From: Halopelagius longus
GTDB taxonomy: Archaea > Halobacteriota > Halobacteria > Halobacteriales > Haloferacaceae
Length of the DNA: 64,000 nt
NCBI RefSeq assembly: GCF_900100875.1
Contig: NZ_FNKQ01000002.1
Location: 434,001-498,000 of the forward strand
Reading direction: 5' to 3'
The notes below the pieces were generated by a model. That model did not search any database and was not told where the DNA came from. It worked only from the letters and a program-made list of their open reading frames with translations. This document shows positions 49,842-57,331 of this stretch, piece after piece. A program made the translations under genes and the position numbers. Within the stretch, counting starts at the first letter, position 1. Every line of letters starts with the position of its first letter.

Positions 49842-52001
49842 TTACGGCGTATTCGAGCTGAACGTCGTACTCCATTGGAGCTCACCCTCGAAGAGAATCG
49901 GAATATCCTCTAAGGAGAGAAACTCCTGTAGGTCCTCTTGAGACATCGAGAAGGTATCTACAGACCCCGAGGCGATGTAGTGGCTGGTGACTTCTGAGAT
50001 ATGTGGGATGACGATTGAACCCATCCCGATTTCGCTGCTCGGATAGGTCCGAAACTCGAAGGTGTATCCACTCTCCGCTCGTTCGATGACGCCGAGGTTA
50101 GCTAACCCCCCACTGCTCTGTGCGATTGCCAACCCCCCGTCACCCACGACGATGTAGTCGTTTCCGATCACGCTGTCGTCTTTGGCTATCTCTAGTGCGC
50201 TCCGGATGGGGAACCCGGAGTTGAGGAGGCGACAGAGGTTCTGTCCGATTTTCACCGCGCCGCTGTTCACCACGTCGTTCAGCGTCACGACGCCGGCTAT
50301 CGCGCCCGCGTCGATGAGGTGGATCCCCTGTTCGTACGACTGGCAGGCGTTGAGGAGGAACGCGTCGGTTCCCACCTCGTCAACCGCGGAGACGTCCAAC
50401 GCGCCGTCCGAACACTGGAAGCCGTCGTCGTCGATGTGACCGATGTAGTGGAGGAAGTCCGTCCCGACGGTGAGCACCTCGCGGAGTTCGTCCACGGTGA
50501 GGTCGTAGTGCATCCGTACGTCGAACGGGAGTTCCTCGCGGGACCCGTACACGTCCTCGACGACGTCACGTTCCTCGGCCATCTCGGGGTCGTTGCAGAC
50601 GACGGTGATGCCGATGTCGCCCTCGCTCGGTTCGCGGTTGAGGCGGTTACGGTACGCCTGTAGCGACGCCTTGCTCGCGCCGATGGGCGTCCCCTCGCCT
50701 ATCCACGCCTGTTCGAGCGAGTCCGTCCGCTCCGGTCGGACGTACTCGCGTTCGGGCGACGGGGCGGCGGGCGACGCACTCCGGGTGAAGTCGCCGGCCG
50801 CGTTCGCCCGCGCGCCGTCCGGTCGCGAGGCGCGCAGGAACTCGTCCACCGCGGAGGCCTGCGCCGCCGAACTCGTCACCGGCGTCGCGTCCGGCGTCCG
50901 GACGACGGCGAGGTCGTTCGCCACGAACGGTACGAGTTCGAGGTTGTCCGCCGTCGGCGCGACGTGCGTCGTCAGTTTCCACTCGGGGACGTGCGATTCG
51001 ACGACCCCGTGCGGAACGTCGAGGTACGCCTCCAGTTGCTCCGAGAGCGACCGGTCGTACAACGCCGCGAAGTCGAGGTCGAGTTCGTCCTCGACGGCCC
51101 GCCGTTCGTGGAGGTCCACGTCGTAGTACCCCTCTGTCCGCGTCAGGCAATCGAGGAAGAACGCCCGCTTCAACACCCGTTCGACCTCTCGTTCGAATCC
51201 GACCGGAGCGTCGAGGTCGTACTCGAATCCGCTCTCGGTGACTATCCGGGGCGTCGGCCCTTCGGTCACCGTCGCGCCGAGGTAGTACACCAACGGCGCG
51301 GCGACGTAGAGATAGCTGTACTCTGCGGGCAACTCCACCGTCACGCCCGTCTCGGGCGCTTCCAACCCGGGCGGCACGTCGAGGGAGTCGCCGCGTTCGA
51401 GGAGGGGCGGATGCCCCCGGAGCGTCGGGTACGACCGTTCGACGGTGGTTGTTTTGAGCGCGGACCCGAGATACGACATCGCTTCCATCACCGCCCGAGG
51501 GTCGTCCGGCACCGTAATCGTCGCCGCCGGTCGCTTGTGGTGCGACCGCGCACCGACGAGCACCGTCGTCTCCTCGCCGAACTCGATTGTCGTCTGCTCG
51601 GCGTCGGAACTGACCGACAACGGCGCGGTGACCCGCAGGTACACCTTTATCGGCGCGAACAGTTCGACGCTGTACGTTCCTCGCTCGAACGACTCGTCGC
51701 CGAAGTGTTCGGTCTGCGCCAGCATCTCCCCGTCGTCGTCGCGGACGCAGACGGAGACGACGGTCGGCAGGTCGATTCGGTCCGTCCGAATGCGGACCGC
51801 GGCGTCGGCGGGAAACCAGAAGTCGGTGGGGTCCGAGGCGGCCGGCGAGACGGCGCTCGGCGTCGAGAGCCGAAACTGGTGCCGTTCGATGGGGTCGGCC
51901 ACGAGAAGTCCGTCGTCGGTCGCTCGAAACGAGAGTTGGAGGTGTTCGTTCGGACTCTCGGAAGTCGTCTCCGACTCGGTTCGACCGCCGAACTGGTCCA
52001 T
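49842..52001 (-). CDS. CHAT-domain (caspase-like) protease
   Basis: This 719-residue protein has a C-terminal CHAT domain (about residues 430-640). The catalytic dyad is visible: His522 in FLHYIGHIDDDGF and Cys553 in LLNACQSYEQG, the classic CHAT His/Cys pattern. The N-terminal 400 residues are largely beta-rich and of unknown fold, without TPRs. CHAT proteases in bacteria cleave partners, for example in type III-E CRISPR (Craspase) and other defence systems; no such partner is visible here. It follows the DUF7504-like gene by 61 bp on the minus strand and lies between two-component genes, so a signalling or immunity role is the main hypothesis. Confidence 0.82.
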   Translation of the reverse strand: MDQFGGRTESETTSESPNEHLQLSFRATDDGLLVADPIERHQFRLSTPSAVSPAASDPTDFWFPADAAVRIRTDRIDLPTVVSVCVRDDDGEMLAQTEHFGDESFERGTYSVELFAPIKVYLRVTAPLSVSSDAEQTTIEFGEETTVLVGARSHHKRPAATITVPDDPRAVMEAMSYLGSALKTTTVERSYPTLRGHPPLLERGDSLDVPPGLEAPETGVTVELPAEYSYLYVAAPLVYYLGATVTEGPTPRIVTESGFEYDLDAPVGFEREVERVLKRAFFLDCLTRTEGYYDVDLHERRAVEDELDLDFAALYDRSLSEQLEAYLDVPHGVVESHVPEWKLTTHVAPTADNLELVPFVANDLAVVRTPDATPVTSSAAQASAVDEFLRASRPDGARANAAGDFTRSASPAAPSPEREYVRPERTDSLEQAWIGEGTPIGASKASLQAYRNRLNREPSEGDIGITVVCNDPEMAEERDVVEDVYGSREELPFDVRMHYDLTVDELREVLTVGTDFLHYIGHIDDDGFQCSDGALDVSAVDEVGTDAFLLNACQSYEQGIHLIDAGAIAGVVTLNDVVNSGAVKIGQNLCRLLNSGFPIRSALEIAKDDSVIGNDYIVVGDGGLAIAQSSGGLANLGVIERAESGYTFEFRTYPSSEIGMGSIVIPHISEVTSHYIASGSVDTFSMSQEDLQEFLSLEDIPILFEGELQWSTTFSSNTP

Positions 52002-52062
52002 TGTCTACGTTGTTTTCACTCTCGACTAAAAGCGTATGGGTGACAGTACCGTGAAATGACCC

Positions 52063-52848
52063 TCAGTCGAACGAGAGCCACTCCGAGGAGATGTCAGCGT
52101 CGCGGAAATGCCACCGTTGGGCGAGTTCGTGGCCGTCCAGTCGGAGTTCGACGGTGGCGTCGAACAGCGGTTCGAAGAGGCGAACCGTCTCCGAACGCCG
52201 GCCCTGCGGGAGCCAGAAGTGGGCCATCCCGCCGACCGACCGGACGTTGTTTCCGAGGACGTGGACGAACCGGAACACCGTCTCGCGGTCGTACTCCGAG
52301 AGAAGCGTCGGGAGACAGTCGAACGCGACGCGGAGTTCCGCCGGGGAGAGTCCCGACGCGATGCCGTCGAACTGGTCTATCGTCTCGGCTACCGCCAGTC
52401 CGAGGTCGATTATCTCCCCGTCGACGATTTCCGCGAGGGGGTCCCGGCCGTCGGCGGCCGTCCGGTCGTCGCCGTGGCCGTTCGCCGCGCCGATTTCCAC
52501 CGGACCGTCGGGAGACGAGACGACGGCGGCGTCGGCGTCGGCGGCCGCCGCGTGCCGCGCGTGCGACTCGTACTGGACGATGCGGGTCCACTCCGGCGTC
52601 CGCCGGGAGACGCCTTCGAGTCTGAAGTCCCTGTGGGAGACGCCCGACACCGGCGTCACGAGGAGACGCCGCCGAGGGGACGCGTCGCCGTCGCCGAGCA
52701 TCTTGGCGGACATCCTCGCGTACACCTCTTCGGGCACCGAACCGACGACGAGCAACGCGCTCCCGCGCTCTTTGAGTTCCTCGAGTGCGCACGCGAAACT
52801 CGTCACGCCGTCGGAGCGCTCGGCGCCGGTTTCGCCTCCCTGAACCAT
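52063..52848 (-). CDS. DUF7504-like (RecA/KaiC-fold-like) signalling protein
   Basis: This 261-residue protein begins with a Rossmann-like opening, ELKERGSALLVVGSVPEEVYARM near residue 22, followed by VTPVSGVSHRDFRLEGV near residue 65 and LGLAVAETIDQFDG near residue 150, and ends with a strand-rich piece ending READIS-like FRDADISSEWLSFD. The RecA/KaiC-like layout without an obvious Walker A is like haloarchaeal DUF7504 (HTR-like) proteins, an assignment from memory. It starts the operon whose second gene is the CHAT protease. A TATA-like box lies about 32 bp upstream. Confidence 0.6.
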   Translation of the reverse strand: MVQGGETGAERSDGVTSFACALEELKERGSALLVVGSVPEEVYARMSAKMLGDGDASPRRRLLVTPVSGVSHRDFRLEGVSRRTPEWTRIVQYESHARHAAAADADAAVVSSPDGPVEIGAANGHGDDRTAADGRDPLAEIVDGEIIDLGLAVAETIDQFDGIASGLSPAELRVAFDCLPTLLSEYDRETVFRFVHVLGNNVRSVGGMAHFWLPQGRRSETVRLFEPLFDATVELRLDGHELAQRWHFRDADISSEWLSFD

Positions 52849-52873
52849 TCAGATTGAGACATGACTCCGCGTT

Positions 52874-52886
52874 AAATAATACTTTG
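52874..52886. promoter_or_regulatory. Divergent promoter region of the CHAT operon and MEDS kinase
   Basis: An A+T-rich GTTAAATAATACT near 52874-52886 is placed about 32 bp before the DUF7504-like start (minus strand). ACTTAATCC near 52945-52953 is about 28 bp before the kinase ATG at 52976. The 127-bp spacer between the divergent starts therefore contains both promoters, and a shared regulator could control both arms. Confidence 0.45.
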
Positions 52887-52975
52887 TGTGTTCGAGCAGT
52901 TAACGCCGGGAGAGAGGTATCGGACCGGTATGGACTGCGACGAGTACTTAATCCCGTGGCGTCTGAAGAACTGCG

Positions 52976-54454
52976 ATGGACAAACAGGCGACGAGTCACT
53001 CACACCGCGGGGGGCGCGACGGAGGCGTCGGGAGTGTCGAACCCGTCCGCATGGAGAGCGGACTGGAGGCGCTTCGGTCGAGCCCGGAGTTTCGGGGGCC
53101 GGTCGAACCGCTCGAGGACTTAGACGCGAACCAACACATCGCGCTGTTCTACGAGTCACGGGAGGAACAGTTCGCGGCCATGGTTCCGTTCGTCCGGCAG
53201 GGGTTATCGCGGGGCGAACGAGTCATGTACGTCATCTACGAACCGACCGAGGCGGACGTCCTCGAAGCGATGCGCGACGGCGGTATCGACGTGGACGCCG
53301 CCCTCTCCTCCGGTGCGCTGAGTTTCCACACCATAGAGGAGACGTACCTCCGCACCGGGACGTTCGACCCCGACGACATGCTCTCCGTCTACCGCGACGC
53401 CCTGGAGAAGGCGAAAGCGGACTACCCCGGGTTTCGCGTGACCGCGGACACGAACTGGATACTCGACGAACGGACGGAGATTCCGGACTTCATGGAGTAC
53501 GAGAGCCGAGTGAACCAACTGTTCGAGGGCGAAGACTGCATCGCCATCTGTCAGTACGATTTAGAAACCATCCCCGCCGAGACTCTCAGAGACGTCGTCC
53601 GGACCCACCCGCACCTCATCTACGACGGGACGCTCTGTCACAACTTCTACTACACGCCGCCCGAGGAGTACTTCGAGCCCAACGAACCCGCGCGGGAAGT
53701 CGAGCGGATGCTCGGAACGCTGGTGGACCGGACCAAAGCGAAGGTGACTCTCGCAGAGACTATCGAGGAGTTAGAGGAGTCGAACGAACGGCTCAAGCGG
53801 TTCGCCTACGTCGCCTCCCACGACCTACAGGAGCCGTTGCGGATGATTTCGAGTTACCTCCGGCTGCTGGAGAGGCGGCGCGCGGACGAACTCGACGAGG
53901 ACGCGCGGGAGTACATCGACTTCGCCGTCGACGGCGCAGACCGGATGCGCGACATGGTCGAGGGGTTGCTCTCGTACTCCCGAATCGACATGCACGACCC
54001 CGCATTCGAACCGGTCGACTGCAACGCCGTCCTCGAGGACGCGTTGAACGACCTGCGGATACGGGTCGAAGAGAGCGACGCGGTCGTCTCCGCGGACGAA
54101 CTGCCGACGGTCGTCGGCGACGCCAACCAACTGGAGCAGGTGTTCTCGAACCTCATCTCGAACGCCATCAAGTACAGCGACGACCCCCCGCGCGTGGACG
54201 TCACGGCCGAGAGGCGGGGCGACCGGTGCGTGTTCTCCGTCGCCGACGACGGAATCGGCATCGAGTCGGAGTACCTCGACCAGATATTCGAGATTTTCAA
54301 CCGACTGCACTCGAACGAGAAGTACCGCGGGACGGGCATCGGCCTCACCCTCTGTCGGAAGATAGTCAACCACCACGGCGGCGACATCTGGGTCGATTCC
54401 GAACCGGGCGAGGGGACGACGTTCTACTTCACCCTTCCGACGGAGAGAGCCTAA
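52976..54454 (+). CDS. MEDS-domain sensor histidine kinase
   Basis: This 492-residue kinase has an N-terminal MEDS/DcmR-type sensory domain (about residues 52-225): NQHIALFYESREEQFAAMVPFVRQGL and YVIYEPTEADVLEAMRDGGIDV are recognisable. A short linker leads to HisKA (about 262-335, phospho-His282 in YVASHDLQEPLRM) and HATPase (about 375-490) with N box NLISNAIKYS, G1 box VADDGIGIE and GTGIGLTLCRKI. No membrane helix is present, so sensing is cytoplasmic. A receiver-only regulator follows 71 bp downstream. Confidence 0.9.
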   Translation: MDKQATSHSHRGGRDGGVGSVEPVRMESGLEALRSSPEFRGPVEPLEDLDANQHIALFYESREEQFAAMVPFVRQGLSRGERVMYVIYEPTEADVLEAMRDGGIDVDAALSSGALSFHTIEETYLRTGTFDPDDMLSVYRDALEKAKADYPGFRVTADTNWILDERTEIPDFMEYESRVNQLFEGEDCIAICQYDLETIPAETLRDVVRTHPHLIYDGTLCHNFYYTPPEEYFEPNEPAREVERMLGTLVDRTKAKVTLAETIEELEESNERLKRFAYVASHDLQEPLRMISSYLRLLERRRADELDEDAREYIDFAVDGADRMRDMVEGLLSYSRIDMHDPAFEPVDCNAVLEDALNDLRIRVEESDAVVSADELPTVVGDANQLEQVFSNLISNAIKYSDDPPRVDVTAERRGDRCVFSVADDGIGIESEYLDQIFEIFNRLHSNEKYRGTGIGLTLCRKIVNHHGGDIWVDSEPGEGTTFYFTLPTERA

Positions 54455-54525
54455 GGCGTTCGAAGGGGAGTTTATACGGTGAGGGTGACTACTGGTTCGC
54501 ACAGCCCCGACCGAGTGGTGAACAC

Positions 54526-54993
54526 GTGAGTCCAAATTCCAATCCCGGAGACGAACCCCTGCGAGTGCTCGTCGTAGAGGACAATCCCGGGGACGTGTGG
54601 CTAATCGAGGAAGCGTTCGAGGAACTCGACGTCGAGAGTTCGGTGACGTACCTCACCGACGGAGCGGAGGCACTCGACTTCCTCCTTCGACGCCTCGGGG
54701 ACGGCGCGGGGGGCCTCGACCTCACGATTTTGGACCTCAACGTGCCCAAAATCGACGGGAGAACCATCCTCGAGAGGATAACGAACGATTCGGACCTGTA
54801 CTCGCCGCCCGTCGTCGTCTTCTCGGGGTCGCGGTCGCCCGACGACATCCGCGAGACGTACGAACTCGGGGCGGAAGGCTACTTCGTCAAACCGGCCGAC
54901 CCCGACCGATTCATCGAGACGGTCCAGGACATCGGGGAGTCGGCCGCCGACTCGGAACGACTCCCTCCGGGCGAGTTTCGCGAGTTCGCGTAG
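54526..54993 (+). CDS. Single-domain response regulator
   Basis: This 155-residue receiver-only protein starts with GTG (54526). Phosphoacceptor Asp70 is in LTILDLNVPKIDG, the acidic pair is in VVEDNPGDVW, and Lys is in GYFVKPADP. With no output domain it probably relays phosphate or acts by protein contact. It is immediately downstream of the MEDS kinase, its likely partner. A short tail follows residue 140. Confidence 0.85.
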   Translation: MSPNSNPGDEPLRVLVVEDNPGDVWLIEEAFEELDVESSVTYLTDGAEALDFLLRRLGDGAGGLDLTILDLNVPKIDGRTILERITNDSDLYSPPVVVFSGSRSPDDIRETYELGAEGYFVKPADPDRFIETVQDIGESAADSERLPPGEFREFA

Positions 54994-55128
54994 GCGTGTT
55001 CTCCGCGGTTCGGGTGTTCGACCGTGCAACCGCTAGCCGCGGGTCCGAACAGGCGAGTAGCGGCGCGGCCGGCCGCGAGAGTCGAAGCGATAGCGACGAC
55101 CGGCAGAATCCGTATCGCGGGGGAGGGT

Positions 55129-56292
55129 TTATCGCTCCGCCTCGGCCTCGACGAACGCCTCGATTCGGTTCAACGCCTCCTTGAGTTCGGCCATCCCGGT
55201 GGCGTAGGAGACGCGGAGGTGGCCGCGCCCGCCCTCGCCGAAGGCGCTTCCGGGGACGAGTGCGACGTTCTGCGCTTGGAGGAGTTCCTCCGCGAACGCT
55301 TCGTCGTCCTCCCACCCCGGGGGACACTCGGGGAAGACGTAGAACGCGCCTTTCGCCTCGAAGCAGTCCATCCCGATGTCGTTGAACCGCGAGATGACGT
55401 ACCGCCGCCGCCTGTCGTAGGCGCGCCGCATCTCCTCGACTTCGTCCTCGCAGGAGTCGAGGGCTTCGAGGGCGGCGTACTGCGCCGTCGTCGGCGCCGA
55501 CAGCATCGTGTACTGGTGGATGCGGTTCATCGCGTCGATGACGTCGGCCGGGCCGAGTGCGTACCCCAGACGTAGGCCGGTCATGGCGTACGCCTTCGAG
55601 AACCCGTTGAACACCACGGTTCGGTCCCGCATCTCCGGCAACGTGGCGATGGAGACGTGTTCGTCCTCGTAGCGGAGGGCGGCGTAAATCTCGTCCGAGA
55701 GGACGAACAGGTCGTGTTCGCGCGCGAACGACGCCACGTCGGCCAGTTGCCGTTCGGTCATCACCGCGCCGGTGGGGTTGTTCGGGTAACAAAGCACCAG
55801 TACGTCGGCGTCCGCCGCGCCCGCGCGTTCTAAGTCCTCGTACGTGAGGGCGAAGTCGTTCTCGACGGACGTCGGCACCGGGAGGGCGTCGCCGCCGGCG
55901 AACGTCACCGTCGGCACGTACGAGATGTACGAGGGTTGGGGGACGGCGACGGTGTCGCCGGGGTCCACCAACGCCCGCATCGCCAAGTCGACGGCTTCGC
56001 TCGCGCCCGCGGTGACGAGTATCTCCTCGTCGGGGTCGTATTCGAGGTCGTACGTCGTCGCGCGGTCCGCGATGGCCTCGCGGAGTTCGCGCATCCCCCT
56101 GTTTGCGGTGTAGGAGGTCCGACCGCGTTCCAGCGAGTCGATGGCGGCGGTTCGGGCCGCCCACGGGGCGGAGAAGTCGGGTTCGCCGACGCCCAGCGAG
56201 ATGACGTCGTCCATCTCCTCGGCCAACTCGAAGAACCGACGGATGCCGGACGGCGGCGTCTCGCGGGCCCGCGCGGAGAGACGGTCCGTCAT
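55129..56292 (-). CDS. Class I/II aminotransferase (aspartate aminotransferase-like)
   Basis: This 387-residue PLP enzyme has SLGVGEPDF near residue 30, YPNNPTGAV near residue 168 and the PLP lysine in FNGFSKAYAMTGLRLGYALG near residue 230. The fold type I pattern and length match the aspartate/branched-chain/aromatic aminotransferase group. The exact amino donor cannot be named. Its start overlaps the stop of the Lrp-type regulator by four bases (ATGA), so translation is coupled. The pairing suggests amino-acid-responsive control. Confidence 0.85.
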   Translation of the reverse strand: MTDRLSARARETPPSGIRRFFELAEEMDDVISLGVGEPDFSAPWAARTAAIDSLERGRTSYTANRGMRELREAIADRATTYDLEYDPDEEILVTAGASEAVDLAMRALVDPGDTVAVPQPSYISYVPTVTFAGGDALPVPTSVENDFALTYEDLERAGAADADVLVLCYPNNPTGAVMTERQLADVASFAREHDLFVLSDEIYAALRYEDEHVSIATLPEMRDRTVVFNGFSKAYAMTGLRLGYALGPADVIDAMNRIHQYTMLSAPTTAQYAALEALDSCEDEVEEMRRAYDRRRRYVISRFNDIGMDCFEAKGAFYVFPECPPGWEDDEAFAEELLQAQNVALVPGSAFGEGGRGHLRVSYATGMAELKEALNRIEAFVEAEAER

Positions 56293-56777
56293 GGCGAGAA
56301 CGACAACCGGTCGTCTTCGTCGCCGTCGCCGAGTTCGACGCCCCGTTCCTTGTACGTCTCCATGACGAAGTGGGTCACCGTCTGGGTGACCTCCGGGACG
56401 GGGGCTATCTGCTCGGAGACGAAGTTCGAGACGTCCTGCATCGAGTCGCCGACCACGTCCACGGCGAAGTCGTAGTCGCCGGAGACCAGACGGAGCGACG
56501 CGACTTCGGGGAACTTGCCGATTCGACGGGCTATCTCCTCGTACCCCGTCTCCCGGTCGAGTTCGACGTTCAGTTCGACCTCGGCCTGCACGTACTCCTC
56601 GTCGACGCGGTCCCAATCGACGATGGCCTGATAGCCGCGGATGACGCCCTCGTCCTCTAACTCCTCGACGAGTGCTTCGACCTCCGCCGCTTCGAGTCCG
56701 GTCTGTCGCGCGAGGTCGTCGACGCTCTCGCGAGCGTTGCGAAGCAACAGGTCGAGTAGTTCCCGCTTCTCGTCCAT
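56289..56777 (-). CDS. Lrp/AsnC-family transcriptional regulator
   Basis: This 162-residue protein has a winged HTH (DDLARQTGLEAAEVEALVEELEDEGVIRGYQAIVDW, about residues 18-55) and a RAM-like ligand-binding domain (about 65-150) with LRLVSGDYDFAVDVVG. It is translationally coupled to an aminotransferase gene, a common arrangement for amino-acid-sensing Lrp proteins. Which amino acid it senses is not known. It ends with a short acidic tail. Confidence 0.88.
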   Translation of the reverse strand: MDEKRELLDLLLRNARESVDDLARQTGLEAAEVEALVEELEDEGVIRGYQAIVDWDRVDEEYVQAEVELNVELDRETGYEEIARRIGKFPEVASLRLVSGDYDFAVDVVGDSMQDVSNFVSEQIAPVPEVTQTVTHFVMETYKERGVELGDGDEDDRLSFSP

Positions 56778-57094
56778 ACGGCAGTGGTAGCAGTCCCCGT
56801 TGATAGGGTTTACCCAACCGCGCGACCGACTCGCACCCGGTCCGTGAACCGTATGCGACGATACAGAATTTCGTGGATCTCTACACGCACAACCTCGGAG
56901 GATGGGACTCTCCGATCGCTTCCTGATGGAGATGTGGCCTGGAGTTGCTACGTACAGGCGGAGTATTCAGCGGTTCACACCGTAGGCGGTAATTGCCACA
57001 CCTACCGAAACGAGACCTTCAATGCCAGTAGCTTCCGGTACTACCGTCTATAGTTACTTCACCGACCTATCCATATAAGACGATAAGTAGACCC
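56778..57094. other. Left boundary of the nuclease island, no convincing gene
   Basis: This 317-bp stretch is A+T-richer than the DNA to its left and contains the left copy of the 20-bp inverted repeat (56887-56906). An open frame of about 90 codons runs through it but has no family resemblance or good start. TATAAG near 57077-57082 lies shortly before the small gene at 57095. Confidence 0.5.
56887..56906 (+). repeat. Left copy of a perfect 20-bp inverted repeat
   Basis: GCACAACCTCGGAGGATGGG at 56887-56906 is the exact reverse complement of 60193-60212. The outer edges are 3,326 bp apart. Similarity ends abruptly on both sides of the 20 bases. The pair encloses the small gene at 57095 and the 861-residue mosaic nuclease. 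Confidence 0.8.
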
Positions 57095-57331
57095 ATGGAG
57101 ATCGAATCGCCGTATAGAGAAGCAGAGCAGCACGCCCAAATACTCCAAGATCAGTATGACGTCAACTCAATCAATGTACTCGTCCATCAACTAACCTCGC
57201 GCATCGAGGCCGAGTACCCGCTCACGGTCGATGATGTCGACTACCTTCGGATACCGCACGACGTCGTTGCCCGTATCCACACAAGCGCCGGTATAGCTGA
57301 ATGGGGGATGACAACGTCTACTCGACAGTAA
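57095..57331 (+). CDS. Small acidic helical protein (78 residues)
   Basis: This protein begins MEIESPYREAEQHAQILQDQ and is predicted helical, followed by PLTVDDVDYLRIPHDVVARIHTS. It has no recognised motif. G+C is lower than in neighbouring chromosomal genes. The end overlaps the stop of the convergent 861-residue nuclease gene by 14 bases. It lies inside the inverted-repeat-bounded island. Confidence 0.45.
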   Translation: MEIESPYREAEQHAQILQDQYDVNSINVLVHQLTSRIEAEYPLTVDDVDYLRIPHDVVARIHTSAGIAEWGMTTSTRQ

